Positions 23,767 to 37,593 are shown, counted from the first letter of the stretch. The stretch is 64,000 nucleotides of DNA from Ustulina deusta (GCA_023159155.1 JAJNNX010000037.1:434001-498000), one strand, 5' to 3'. Notes: generated from the sequence alone by a model not told the origin. Program-made: numbers and translations.

Positions 23767-25841
23767 GTTTTAAAAAGTTCTATATAATAATATTTTAAAG
23801 TTTATATTATTATTAAAAATTTATAGTTTTAAATTAAATAAGCTTGCTTAATTAAAATTATTATTTTAAAAAAATATTTTATAAGTTTTTAAGTTATATT
23901 TTTTTATTATATTATATAAAATATTTATTTTTATTTATATTAATTAGCTAGGCCTAAAAAAACACTAAAACTAATAGTTTATATACTAGTAGTTTTATAT
24001 ATTTAAAAACTTATTTTTATTTTAATTTAATTATAAATAGTTTATTTTTTTTAATAATTAATTTAAGTTTAAATATAAATAAAACAAAAATCATATTTAA
24101 ATTTAAATTTTAGTTGATAAAATTTATAAATAATAACTTATTTATAAACTTTTTTTTAAATAAAATAAACTATATAAATATTTAATATTAATAAAGTTTT
24201 AAAATATATTTTTTATTATTAAGTTTTAGTACTATATTAAATCTTAGTTATAATAATAGTAAAGTTTTAGATTTTTTTTTAAAAAACCTTTTTAAATATA
24301 ATAGTTAAAAAAGCAAAAAACTTTATATTAGCTTTATATATTTAAAGTTTTTTTTTTTTAAATAAAATTAGTTTATTATAAAAATCTTTTTATAATATTA
24401 TTTAGTTAATCCAAAAATCTTTTTTTATAAAATATTAATTAATTTCAAGTTTTTTTTAAATAGTTTAGTATAGTTATTTTTAATTATTATAAACTTAATT
24501 ATAATAAGCTTTTATAAAAATTTTTTAGTAATAGTTTAAGTTTTTTTTATATTTTTTTAGTTTTAATTATACTTAAAATAATTATTAATTATTATTTAAT
24601 TTATTATATAAATTTATAATTAAATAATTATTTTAAAAATAATTATTTTATTTTATTTATATATTTTAATTAAAAATAAATAAATTATTAGAACTATTTT
24701 TATTGTTTGTTTTTTTATTAATTAAATATTTAAAATCTTTAAGTTTTAATCAAAATAGTTAATTAATATATATATATATATATTCATAAATAAAATAAGT
24801 TTTATTATTTTAATGAACTTTTTTTTTATAATTAAAGTTTATTTCAAAAATTTTAAATTTATTTAAAATTAGTAATTAAGTTTATTAAAAATTTAATTTA
24901 TTAGTAGTTTTTATAAATTTATTTAGTATTATATATTAATTTAATAATTTATAAAAATATTTGAATTTATATAAAAATAGCTTTATAATTTTTATTTTTA
25001 TTATAATTTAATAAATTTATTAATATTTTGATGTATTTTATATATATAAACTTTAAATATTTTATAAATAATAAATATTTAATTAAAATTATAATAAATA
25101 ATTAATAAAATTTAAGTTATTTTAGTAATATTATTAAAAGAAAATTTTAATTATATAAAAATCTTTTTTATAAACTTTTTAATATATTAAAATTAATTAT
25201 TTTTAGTTTAAAAAATAATAATACTTTTATTTAGCTTTTTTATTAATTTATAAACCTAATCATTAAATAAAGTTTTTTTTTTATATTTTAGCTTTTTTAA
25301 TGTAAAAAAAACTTAAAATATTAATAAATAAAATAATAAAGTAAAAAGTTTAAAATTAACACTTTTAAATATATTTTTTATTATTAAATTATAGTTATTT
25401 TTTAAAAATATTAAAATAAATATAATAAAATATTAATATTTTAATTTTCTTATTTATTAAAAAAGTTTTATTAAAATTAATATAAAATTATAAGTTTAAT
25501 TAATTTTTCTATTTTTTAATATATTTTTAAATATATTATTTAAATTAAATTATTTTAGTTTTAGTGTAAATTTTTTATTTTTTATAAAATTTATTTTTTT
25601 CAAACTTATTTAAAAATAATAAACTAATAATATTTTATAACTAAAATTGTTTTAATTATTTAAGAACTAGAAATAAATTTATAATATTTCAAATTAAATT
25701 TTTTTTTAAAATTATATTAAAATTAAGTTTATATTATAAAATATATAATTAAAAAAAAAGTTTATTTATATTGTATTAATTATAATAAAAAAATATATTT
25801 ATTAAATATTTATTAATAAATAATTAATAAACTTAAAGTAA

Positions 25842-26063
25842 TATTATAATTAGTTAAATAAAGTTTTTATAGCTAGTTTATTAACATTATAAATAAAAAC
25901 TTTAAATTAAAAAAAAAATTTTAAAGTTTATAAAATAAATAAATATAAACTTTATATATATAGCTATAAAACTATAAGTTAATCTATATATTGTTTTTTT
26001 ATTTTATTATTATATAGGTCTTGAATTTTTATAAGTCTTACTAAAACTATAGTAATAATTATA
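25842..26063 (-). repeat. E0 LTR (right, 5' LTR)
   Basis: Minus-orientation E LTR starting TATTATAATTAG and ending CTATAGTAATAATTATA, directly before the TSD ATAAT. Confidence 0.8.
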
Positions 26064-26068
26064 ATAAT

Positions 26069-27777
26069 TTTAAAACTTTAATATTATAAAATTAATTATT
26101 AAAAATAAATTATTTTTATATTTATTTCAAAGTTTTTTTTTAATAATTAGTTTATTAAACATTATTTATAGAGCTGCTATATTTAAGTTCTAGTTATTAT
26201 TTTTAAATAAAGCTAGATATTATTTTTTCTTTTTATTTTTAAATATTACAAGCGTACTAATTTATAATATATTTATTATTATTATTAATTTAGCTAGTAT
26301 TATTAGTTAATAAAATATAAAATAGCTCTAGATTTAATTATAGTTACTAATATTTTTTATTATTAAATATACTATTTAATTATAGCTTTATAATAAATAT
26401 AGCTTAGTACTTTTTTAATCATAGTTTTTTTTTAGTTGTTTACAGTTTTTTCATTATTTATTAAACCTTTTTTTATAATATTCCTACTAAGTATAACTAT
26501 TTATAGTAGTATATTAAAGTAATATAAATAGATTAGATAAATAATTATTTAATTAAGCTATATAGTAGCTATGGTAGAAAAAAAGAAAATTATTATAAAA
26601 ACTACTTTTAATATTAGCTAAAAGATTTATTAGTATAGCACACGTAAAATAATAAAAATAGATTTTTTTATATTTAATATATTTAATTAATAGATTTTTT
26701 AAATAATAATAATAAATATTATATTAAAAAGTATAAGTTTAGTTTATTTTTTAATATATAAGTACTATTATTTTAAAACTAACTATAAATAGATATTTAT
26801 AAGTATTTATTTTAATATAAAATAATAATGTTATTAATTTAAATTTAATTATTTTTATTTTAAAATCTTTTGTAATATTTTATAGTAAAAAAGTGCTAAT
26901 AAAAAAATTAAAAAAAATATAGTTAGATTTTTAATATATTTAACTAGCAGTTTTATGCTAAAACCCTTTTATTTAAAATATAATATTTTTTCTTTTTTAA
27001 AACTTATTTTCTTTTTACTATTTATTATATATGTTTATTTATTTTTACTTTTAAAAAATATTTCATAAGACTTTTTAATATTATATAAATTAATAATTTA
27101 TCTTTAAGTTTTTATTTTTTTATATTTAAATTTTACTACTATAAAATAAATTATATTATATAATTTATATTTATAAATATTTAAAAACTTTTCTATATTA
27201 ATCTTTTTCTAAATAGTATTTTTAATACTATTTAGTATAAATTATTATTATTATTTTGAAATATAGCTACATTTCTTTTATATAATATTTATATATTTTT
27301 ATTTTATTTTAGCTTGCAGGACTTTTAAATATTTAAGCTTTTTAATATAAATTATTAGTTAATATTTTAAAATAATTACCAAAGTATCTAAAAGTAGTAT
27401 TTTACTAGTACTATTAATTAATAAAATATAAAATAGCTTTAAATTTAGCTGTAATTACTAGTGTATTTTATTATTAAATATAATTAATATATAGTTTATA
27501 ATAATATATATTATTAGTTTATAAATTAAAATCATTTAAGTTTATTATAATAGCTAATTTATTATTATTAATAATCCGATTTATATATTATTTATAACTT
27601 TTTAATATTTTTATTTTCTTTAATAATCTTTAAATTTATTTTAGTAACTTTTAATTATAATAATTCTACAAGTTTAATTATATTTTTATATTAGACTTTT
27701 GCTTATATATTATTTTTTATTCAATATTATGTTTATATTTAGACTTAGTTTTGATTGTTCTAGTTTAATATAAAATT
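26069..27777. repeat. Unassigned A+T-rich spacer with a direct repeat
   Basis: Lies between E0 and L1. It contains a diverged direct repeat of about 100 bp (about 26290-26398 and 27402-27503; both carry TTAATAAAATATAAAATAGC). The copies are about 1.1 kb apart, so they may be the remains of a small element's terminal repeats. No TSD could be set. No gene is seen. Confidence 0.4.
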
Positions 27778-27782
27778 AAAAT

Positions 27783-27985
27783 TAATAAAAAGATTAATAG
27801 GTATATAAATAAAGCTTATAAATTAAAAAAAAGTAGGTATGGAATAAAATATTAGAAAGTTTAATATATCTGTATGAAAGGTCCTACTTATAGGAATATA
27901 GGCCACTTAATATAGACCTGTCCTAACCTAAGGCATAGGCCACTATTTAAAGTTGCTAGTTCGAGCTTTTTATAAGTTTTTATTA
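27783..27985 (-). repeat. L1 LTR (left)
   Basis: 203 bp, starts TAATAAAAAG and ends TTTTTATTA. The less eroded copies show that the original ends were probably TGATAGAAAG...TTTCTATCA, a 9-bp terminal inverted repeat within the canonical TG...CA. Confidence 0.85.
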
Positions 27986-28549
27986 AAATACTAGTTATAA
28001 AAAAACTTTTTGCTAACTTTAGCAAGTACTAACTATTTATATATAAATAACTAAAGTTATTTTTAATTATTTATATTTATATATATATTTTTTTTTAATA
28101 GCTATTATATTATATTAAAATAATTAATACTTTTTTTATTGCTGCTTTAACTAGTAGCTTAAATAGTTCTATTGTTTTTACTAGTAGTATATTTTCCGGT
28201 ATATTTTTATTAATTGCTTTTTTAACAATTATTAGCTTAAATATAGTTTTAACAAAAATTGGTAATTTAATTACTATTTTAAATGTTATATTATTAAATA
28301 TTAATAGCTTAATTATTGTTTTAAGTATAGCTTTAATTAGAAGTGCTTATTTTATAAAAATTAATTTAGGGGGGCTTATACTTTTATGTAGTTTTTTTAA
28401 TGTTTAGGTATATTTTTTAAGCTTCTTTTTAGTTTGTATTAAAAGCTAGGTTATAGCTTGCGTTTATTTTAATAGTTTTTAATAAGATTTTTTAAATAAT
28501 AAAAATAATACTTTAAATATTAATCATTATATTTATATTTTTATTTTTT

Positions 28550-31500
28550 TTATTTAATAAAATCTTTAAACTTATTTTTATAATAGTTAAAGCAATATTA
28601 TATAATTGTTTTAATTTTACAAATAATTTTATTATTATTTAAATTAAATTATTAATTAGTTTTTATAAGTTTAAATAAAAATATTATATATTTAAATAAA
28701 TTATTATTACTTTTTATAAAGTATAATTGGGCTACTAATATTATAAAATATATTTAATAATATAATAAAAAATCTAGTTTATATACTAAGTTTTTAATTT
28801 TTTACTTAATAGTTTAAAATCTAGCTTTTTGTTATAAGAACTTTTTTAAAAGTTTGTTAAGTAGGTAGTAATTATTATATAAACAAAAAAAAAACTTTAT
28901 TTTTAAGTTTAAATTAAAGCATATAATACTTTTTATTAAACTATTTTTTAGATTTTATTATAACAAAATCTATTGCTAGCTTAATATTTTAATATAAATA
29001 TTTATATATTTTTTATATTTTTTTAAAAATATATTTATTAGTTTGCTTAGTTATAATATTAAAAAATCTAAATAGCTTAAATCTAAACAATTATTTATAA
29101 AAAGTTAATTATATAATATATAATTATATAAAGTTAAAGTTTTATTATAAAACTAATATAAGCTTAACCTAATTAAACTTAAGTTGCAAAAAGTTATAAA
29201 AATATATTGCTATTTTTATAGTTTAGTTTTTTTGTTTAAACAAACTATTTTTTTATAAGTAATAAGCTATAGTTATTAATAATTTAATATTTAAAGCTTT
29301 TTATATTTCTTTTTAAAACTTAAAAATAAATTTGCAATTTTAATTAAATATAATTTTTTTTAAAATATTTTAATTATTTAATAATAAATAATATATAAAC
29401 GTAGCAATTTATTTTTTAGCTATATATCTTTTATTATTTAATATTAGTAATATTTATTTAAATATATAATTATAAATTTTATAATAAACTTTTTTTATAA
29501 ATTATTAAAATATATTAATTAATTTAAGTAAAAATAAAAATAAAATAAAGTTTATTATAATTGTTTATATAAAGAGTATATTTTTAAAGCAAATAAAACA
29601 TAAGTTTTTTGTTAGTTTTAGCTTATTAATATAATTAAAATTATATTTCAGGTAATATTTTATTTATTTTTTAACTAGCTATAATTTATAATAAATAAAA
29701 TAAAGCTTAAAGTTTTTTATTATTTAGTTAGAACTAGCGTAATATTTTTTATTATATATTATTACAAATATTTGTTTAAGTATACTATATAAAATATAAA
29801 ACTATTTATTATTTTTATATATATTATAAATTAGCTTATTTATAATATAAAAAAAATACCTAGCTTTAAAAAATATTTTAATATTTTTGTTAATTTTTTG
29901 CTATTTATTTATTATTAGTTTATTAAAGATTTTTTTTAGTTATATATTTGCTTTATATATTAAACAAAAATCTTATTTTTATTTATTATTTATAATAATT
30001 TTGCTTAAATATTTAATTATATTCTAAATTAAGTCTAGTATTGCTAGTTTGTTTATTTGTTTTAGTTTACTATTTATATTTATTATATTTTATATTATGT
30101 TTAATTAATTAAACGTGTTAAAAATATAGTTTAACCGGCCTAAAAAATAATATATTTAAAATCTATACTATAATAAATAAAAAAATAAATTTACTAGCCT
30201 ATTATTAACACAATTAATAACTAACATAATTAGCATTATTTAATTTATAATATTTTTAATAACTAAATAATTAGTAAGCACTATAACTAGCTGCCTATTT
30301 CAGTATACTATAATATAAAGCTTTTTTGCTATTTATAGTAAACAAATAATTTCTAACTTTAAAAAGGTATACTTAGTTTTTATTTATAAAATATATTTAT
30401 TTAAATATATTACTAGTTCTATTTTTATAAAAATTATAATTTTATTTAATATTTATTTAAAATCTTTTTTAATATAAAATATTATTACTTTAAAGCTTTG
30501 CTTAAAGGACCTATTTAGCTAAATATATATAATATAATCAAAATTATAATAATATAATATAATCTTAAAATAAATAACTGTTTAAACCGTATAAAAAAAT
30601 ATTAATTTTGTTTAAGTTAGTTTATAATAAATTATATAAATATAATATTTTTGTTTTTTAAAGTTATTATTAATAATTTTACTTTTTTATTATCTTTTTA
30701 CTAAAAAAGCTATTTTATAATTTTATAATAGTTCGGCTAGCCTAGTATAATATAATAAAAAATTACAAAAAAAAACTACTAGTATTAAAGTATTATTTAA
30801 AAGTTTGTAAGTTTTTAAAAAAAAAACAAACTATTTAAAAGCTTATATATATTTTTTAGTAATAAATATTTTAAGTATATTAACCTAAAATCTAAAAAGT
30901 TTAACTAATAAGTATTTAATAAAAAACTTTTTAAAAAATATTATCATATTTTTTATTTAAAACAAGCTAAATATAGTACTTAAATATTTAAAATATTTTA
31001 TATATATATTAAAAAAATAATATCATTATTAATAAAACAATAATAAAACTATAAAAATACTTAAAACTATTTGTTTATATATTTTTAAATATATTTAAAT
31101 ACATTACAAAATTTTATAAAAGCTATGTTTAACTTTTTTATATTTTAAAAACTAATAATTATAAACTTATTTTTAAAATTTAAATAGATTTTGAACTAAT
31201 AAAAAAAACTAGTTATATTTATATAAATAATATAATGTTTGTTTAATAAACTACTAATTATTTTATTTTATAAAAAGAAAAATTATTAAAAATAATAATT
31301 TTATTAAGCTATTATAAATTAATAACTATTTAGTTTTCATTTATGCTATATATTTTTTTGAATTAATAAAAATAAAATAAACAAAAAAAGTTAGCTTATT
31401 TATTTATTATATATTATATTAAAAACTTTTATATTACAATAATTTAAAAAATATAATTATAAACTCTGTTTTGTTTTTTATTAATTATTAATAAGCATAA

Positions 31501-31744
31501 TTTTAAATTATTAATTTAAAAAAATATCTATTTTATTTTAGTTCTTTTAAATATTATAAATATTAATAATTTTAATAAACTTTATAACTTTAAAAGCTTT
31601 TTTTATATAAATATAAATTGTTTTTTTGGTTATTTTTTTAAAAAGATCTGCTAGCTTTTTTATACTAAAAATAATATATATTTTTAAGATCTTAAGCTTA
31701 AATAGCTTATTTAGCACTAGTATATAAATATTATAAGCTAGCAA
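28550..31744 (-). pseudogene. Eroded pol region of L1
   Basis: A minus-strand frame of 65 codons (31744-31547) has an equally placed counterpart in L2 (61008-60811), with wording reminiscent of a Copia integrase C-terminal region. Further along, by-eye traces of Copia pol appear: KLYFIYYKL near 29715-29685 recalls the KWVFxYK box, LLRLYIIYYYL near 29410 recalls the LxKALYGL box, and an LSKL...YI stretch near 29050 recalls the RNase H lead-in. Stops are dense. Superfamily assignment is tentative. Confidence 0.4.
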
Positions 31745-33348
31745 TATACTTATTTTTTTAATTATATTAAATATAATATTAATAAAAAAAATATTTATTA
31801 TATATGTTTTGTTTATTTTAAAAACTTTTATTATAAATATTTATTAAGTTTTAAAAATACTTAAGGTATATTTTTCTATAGTTTTTATGAAAGTTATTAT
31901 AAATATTATCTAACTAGCTAACTTATTTATATTAATTATTATATTTATAAAAAAAAAGTATTAGTTATAACTATAATAATAATAAATAATATATTAAATT
32001 TAATATTTATAAAAATTATTAAATTAATAGTATTAAAAAACCTTAATTTTACTATTTTAGCTAATAAAGTAGCAAGAGCTATAGCTGCTATAGTTAGTAC
32101 GATTATTACTAATTTTTATAAACTAATATAATTTTTATTGTTTTAATTTTTATTAACGTTATAGTATTATTTATTACTAGTATTATATATAGTATTTTAT
32201 ATCTAGTATAATATTTATAATATTTTTATATATAGCTATAAAATAAAAGCTATAATTAGTAAATAAAAACTTATAATCTATTTAAATATAAGTATTTTTA
32301 TTACTTTATAATATTACTTCTTATATATTTATTATTTATTATATATATTTATAGCTATATACTATTATATTAAATATAATCATAAAATTATTAAGTTTAT
32401 AAAAAATAATAACATTATATTAGTAATTAATTATTATAATATAAAAAAAAGAAATTATTTTTAATAAATATACCTAGTTATAAATAGTTATTAATAACCT
32501 AACTTTTTTTTGTATATAATATAATAAAAAGTTTATTATTTTTATTTATACTATATATATAAAACTTAAATTTGGCTTATATTATTAAAGTTATTATAAT
32601 ATGTTTTATAATAATTACTTTATTTTTGTATTTTTTATAATATATTTAAAAGTTTCTAAATAAAATTAATTAATAATAATTTTACTAGTTCTTAAATTAT
32701 TATAAATTTTTATATTTGTTTTTATTAAAGTTAGCTAAGTATTAAATCTTAAATAAGTATAACTTAAACTAAATGTTTTACTATATAAGTTAGTACTAAA
32801 AGTAGCTATAATAAAAATATTAGCATTTAATATATATAAAGCTTTATTTTAAATAATAATAGTTATAGTTTTAAATATTAGCTTATAGCTAAAAGTACTT
32901 TTTAGCTTAAGGACTACTTTATTTTTAGTATATAAGCAAGTATATAAATACTAAAATAATATATTATACAAAAAGAATTCTTAAATATAATATTTATAGG
33001 TATATTAAATAAAATTAACTAGTAATTAAGTATTAATTTTACCTAATTTTTCTAATTTAACCTTTAATTAATAGTAGTATAAATAAAGCTTAAGCGTTAT
33101 TAATAATTTATATTTTTTATAATAATAGTAGCAAATAAGTACTAAATTAAATATATAATAAAAAGTATTACTATAGTAGCTAAACTTAGTATTAAAAAAA
33201 AACAATGTTTTTTTGCTACTAAACTATATATTAGCAAAATATATATAGTTATAGCTTTTATTACGCTATATATATTTTTTTATATTATAATTATAATTTT
33301 TATTATAATTTTTATTTTAGCTATAATTATAACTCTAGTTATATTTTT

Positions 33349-33437
33349 AATTACTATTATAATAGTAGTTTTAATTACTATTATAATAATAGTTCTAACT
33401 ATTATTATAATAATAATTCTAACTATTATTATAATAT
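33349..33437. repeat. 24-bp tandem repeat inside L1
   Basis: Nearly four copies of a 24-bp unit of the type AATTACTATTATAATAGTAG plus TTTT. The same array is at the matching place in L2 (62619-62706), so it belonged to the element before the copies separated. Confidence 0.7.
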
Positions 33438-34357
33438 ATTCTTTAATCTTGATTTTATTAGTTTTTTGCTTATAAATCTTTATTGCTTTTTTTATTATAT
33501 TAGGAACAAAGTTTATATTAGAAAAAATTACTTAATTTTTAATATTTTTTGCTATAATAACAGGTATAATTATAGTAGTCCAAACAGCAATCTAAATAAT
33601 TATTTTAATAAAATAGTTTTAAGAATTAAAACATTTTTATTAAAAAAGTATTAGTGCTATTTAATAAATACTTTATTTAAAACTTTATATTTAAATATTA
33701 TTTTTTAGTTTTATGCTCTAACCTATATTATACTTTTTTAATTTTTATTATATAGTTTTTAAAGTTCTTTTTTTATTTAAAAATACAAATATAATCTATA
33801 ATAGTTTTTTATTATTAATTATAGATATTTTTTATAACTCCGATTTAATTAAAGTTATTTTTTACTAATATATTATTAGTTCTAATATAATAAAGCTTAT
33901 ATTATATATATTAAAAAAACATATTATAATTTTTAGCTACATTTTAAAAAGTAAGCCTTTTTTTAAAAAACTTTTAAATAGTTCAACTAATATAGATCTT
34001 AACACAATTTTTTAAATGCTTTAATAGTAACTTAATTCCAAAAAATCAAAAACTCTAATATTACAAAATAATTATTTTGTTGTTTTATTATAGCAAAGCT
34101 AATCCTACTAATAAATAATTAAATAAAAATATAGCTTAGCTACTTTTTAATTTACTTATTTTTAATATAGTATTAATATAGTTAATAAAAAAATAAATAT
34201 TAATATAGATAATATTTTTTTGTTAGCTATAACTTTTTAATTATTAAAGTTATTTTATTTTAGATTAAAAATATTAATATTATTATATTTAAGCTTAGGC
34301 ATTTTTTTTTAATAAATATTAATTTAGCACTAAAAATATTTTTTTGTAGTTATTGCT

Positions 34358-34383
34358 TATTATTATTATTATTATTATTATTT
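34358..34383. repeat. (TAT)n microsatellite in L1
   Basis: About nine trinucleotide units. The matching site in L2 (63598-63654) has roughly twice as many, so the tract changed length after the copies diverged. Confidence 0.85.
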
Positions 34384-35441
34384 ATTTCTCGGGAATCTAA
34401 AAGATTTTTATTTAATACTTTATATATTTTAAGCTTTTTTTGCAGCTAGGTTGTAGCAAAAAAAACATTAAAGTTATAAAGTTAAGCATAGCTATATTTG
34501 ATATAAACCTAATATTTAATATAAACTATACAAGTTTTATTTAACACATATTTTTATTAAATTATTAAGCTTTTTATTTATTATACATAATATACTTATA
34601 GATTTTTTGTACTAAATATAAAATTTATTAAATTTTTAATAGAACGCTTTAATATTTTTATATATTAATAAAATATTAAAATTAGTTTTTTAAAAATATT
34701 TAATAAAAAAACTTACTATTTCTTTATTAAACTTAATATTTTTTATATAAAGGTTAAGTAATAAACTTATAGTTCTTAATACTAATTAAAAACTTTATAA
34801 GTTATAAAAACTATTATATTTATTTAGGTCTAAGCTTAATAAAAGCTTATTTATTAAGTTTATTATATTGTTTAATAAATATTTTAAAAAGTAAAAATTG
34901 CTAAAATTAAATATAACCTAGCTTATAAATAATATAAAATAAATAATACAAGATAAACTATATATAAAAAATATAATAAAAAAATAAACTTAAATAAAAT
35001 ATTTTATTAAAATAAACTATTAAATAAAATATATATATTTAAATTAGCTAATAAATATACTTTAATTAATATTTTATTTAATATTTTTAAAAATATTTAT
35101 AATGTTTCTAAGCTTTTTTAATATTTTTAGTTATTATATATAATATAACTTTAATAACTAATTAATTTTTAAAATATAAAAGTGCTATATTAAGCTTACC
35201 TTTTAATATTAAACTTATTTGCAAATTTTTACAAAAATATATATAAAATATAAAAGTCCGTACGTAGTTTAGCAGTTATATTTGCTTAAATAATATAATA
35301 TTAGTAGTACTACTATAGCTTACAAAATATAAAGTATTAGTTTGCTGTTTTTAAAAAAGTGTTTTTATAATTTTATAAAATTAAAAAAAAACAATATAGT
35401 ATAGCGTTTAAAATAAAACAAAGCCTAATAAAGCACTATTT

Positions 35442-35644
35442 TAATAAAAAAACTAATAAGTATATAAATAAAGATTATAAATTAAAAAGAAATAAGTGCG
35501 TAACAGAATATTAGAAGGTCTAATATATCTATATATAAGGTCCTATTTATAAAAGCACAGGCTACCTAGTGTGGACTTGTTCTGACCTAGGGTATAGGCC
35601 ACTATTTAAGGTTGCTAGTTCGAGCCTTTTATAAGTTTCTATCA
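35442..35644 (-). repeat. L1 LTR (right)
   Basis: 203 bp, the least eroded L LTR. It keeps GC-bearing words such as GCACAGGCTACCTAGTGTGG and ends TTTCTATCA. GTTCGAGCC at 35618-35626 resembles an RNA polymerase III B box. It is followed by the TSD AAAAT. Confidence 0.88.
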
Positions 35645-35649
35645 AAAAT

Positions 35650-35895
35650 ATAAATATATTTTTATTTTATTATAATATATTATTAAGCTTTAATAAACTT
35701 AGTTTAAATTAAAAAATATAATAATATAATTAATTAATAAAAAATTATTTCATAATATTATTAGTAATATAGTTATACTAGGAATATTTTTAGTAATTAT
35801 AAATATTAATAATATAATTATTATTATTTTTAGTATAGCAAATATTAGCCTAGATTTTATTTTATTGCTATTTAAATATTTTGTTTAATTATTTG
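35650..35895. other. Short unassigned A+T spacer
   Basis: Lies between L1 and E5. I see no gene, no LTR and no repeat match. Confidence 0.4.
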
Positions 35896-35900
35896 TTTTA

Positions 35901-36120
35901 TATAATAGTTAGTATAGTTTTAGCAAAACCTATAAAGATTTTAGACCTATATAGCAATAAAATAAAAAATCTATATATAAACTAACCTATTACTTTATAA
36001 ATATATATATAAAATTTATATTTATTTATTTTATAAATTTTAATATTAAATTTCATTTTTTTTAATTTAAAATTTTTGTTTATAATATTAATAAACTAAC
36101 TATAAAAGTTTTATTTAATT
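35901..36120 (+). repeat. E5 5' LTR (3' end deleted)
   Basis: Starts TATAATAGTTAGTATAG and follows the E LTR through the short T-tract and the ATTAATAAACTAACTATAAAA words. The CTAATCGTAATA end is absent and the sequence runs straight into the leader. Confidence 0.75.
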
Positions 36121-36699
36121 ATTTATTTATTAATAAATATTTAATAAATATATTTTTTTTATTTTGTTATAATTAATAAAATATAAATAAGTTTTTTTTT
36201 AGTTATATATTTTATAATATAAATCTAATTTTAATATAATTTTAATAAAACTTTTAATTGTTATATTATTTAAAAATTAATAATTTATAAAAAAGCTAAG
36301 TTTAAATAATTAAAATAATTTTAGTTTTTAAGTATAATTAGTTTGTTATTATTAAATAATTTAAAAAAAAAAATTTTTATTAAAAAAAAATTTTTTTTAT
36401 ATCAGATTTTTTTATAAATATTTTAAACGAACTAATATTTAAAAAAAAAAAAAAAAAAAAAGTTAAACTTTAAAAAAATAAAATTTAAACTAAAGCTAAA
36501 ATAACTTAAAATAAATAATATATTTAAAAATATATTAAAAAATATTAAAACTATATAAGTTTATAATTTTATATTAATTTTAATAAAACTTTTTTAATAA
36601 ATAAAAAAAAAAAAATATTAATTTTTTATTATATTTATTTTAATATTTTTAAAAAATATATTTAAAAGTATTAATTTTAATTTTTTTAATTTTATTATT

Positions 36700-36803
36700 T
36701 TATTTATTTTTTATTTTATTTATTTTTTATTTTATTTATTTTTTATTTTATTTATTTTTTATTTTATTTATTTTTTATTTTATTTATTTTTTATTTTATT
36801 AGT
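36700..36803. repeat. 17-bp tandem array inside E5
   Basis: About six copies of TTTATTTTTTATTTTAT. E1 has a single, less eroded version at about 16006-16030 (TTTGCTTTTTGTTTTAT), so the array expanded in this copy only. Confidence 0.8.
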
Positions 36804-37593
36804 TTATTTTTAATATTTTAAACTTTGTTTATATTAAAAAAACTAAAATAAAAAAATTTTTTTTTTAATAAATTTATAAAAAATAACGCTTTATTTAATA
36901 AGGAAGTTTATAAATTAATAAAGAAATTAAATAAAAATATTATTATATTTTAAATTAAAAATAATTAATTTTAATATATTATAAGCTAATTAAAAAAAAA
37001 AATTTTTATTCAATTAAAGAATTATTTAATAATATTACTAAAATAATTTAAATTTATATATATAAAACTAATAAAAATATAAATTATAAAACTATTTTTA
37101 TATAAACTTAAAAAAAATTTTATATAAAGTTTTTATAAATTTAAATATTTTTTATAAATTATTTATTAATAAAATTATTAAATTAATATATAATATTAAA
37201 TAAGTTTATAAAAACTATTAATAAATCAAACTTATAAATTTAATTAAATAAAAATCTAATTTAAATAATTAAGTTTTGAATAAACTTATTTATTAATTTT
37301 TAATAAATTTTAAAAGTTTTAAAATATTTATTTTAAAATAATTAAAATAAATATTTAATTAATAAAAAAACCTTTATTAGTTTATTTATTTATTTTAGTT
37401 AAAATATATAACTAAAATAAATTAATTATTTTTAAAATATTTATTTAATTATAAATCAATAGTATTAAAATAAAAATTTTAGTTTTAAATAATATTAAAG
37501 CTTATATTTTTTTAATAATTAGCTATAAGTTTATATAATAAATTAAATAATAATTAAAAATAAAAATAATTTGTTTAGTTAAACTTTAAAAAC

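Larger units (their letters stand above)
11151..26063 (-). mobile_element. E0: outermost Ty3/Gypsy-like element of a triple nest
   Basis: The family-E LTR lies in minus orientation at both ends (11151-11354 and 25842-26063), flanked by the 5-bp TSD ATAAT (11146-11150 and 26064-26068). The body is split: 11355-13023 and 23772-25841 belong to E0, and everything between is E2. Removing E2 leaves about 4.2 kb, so E0 is shorter than E1 and probably internally deleted. All coding capacity is destroyed by stop codons. Confidence 0.85.
27783..35644 (-). mobile_element. L1: LTR retrotransposon, probably Ty1/Copia-like
   Basis: 7,862 bp with two 203-bp direct terminal repeats (27783-27985 and 35442-35644) and the TSD AAAAT (27778-27782 and 35645-35649). 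The strand is inferred: minus-strand translations show decayed Copia-type reverse-transcriptase and RNase H-like patterns between about 31750 and 28600. A second copy (L2) starts at 57152 and runs in parallel to the window end. No intact reading frame remains. Confidence 0.8.

Noticed and set aside
31547..31744. 65-codon frame as a surviving gene
   Set aside because: It is conserved in L2 only because both are copies of one element; the surrounding coding region is full of stops.
33466..33654. 62-codon plus-strand frame in L1
   Set aside because: Low-complexity, no counterpart open in L2, and antisense to the presumed coding direction.
34358..34383. CRISPR-like or regulatory short repeat array
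   Set aside because: A plain trinucleotide microsatellite without spacers; eukaryotic context.
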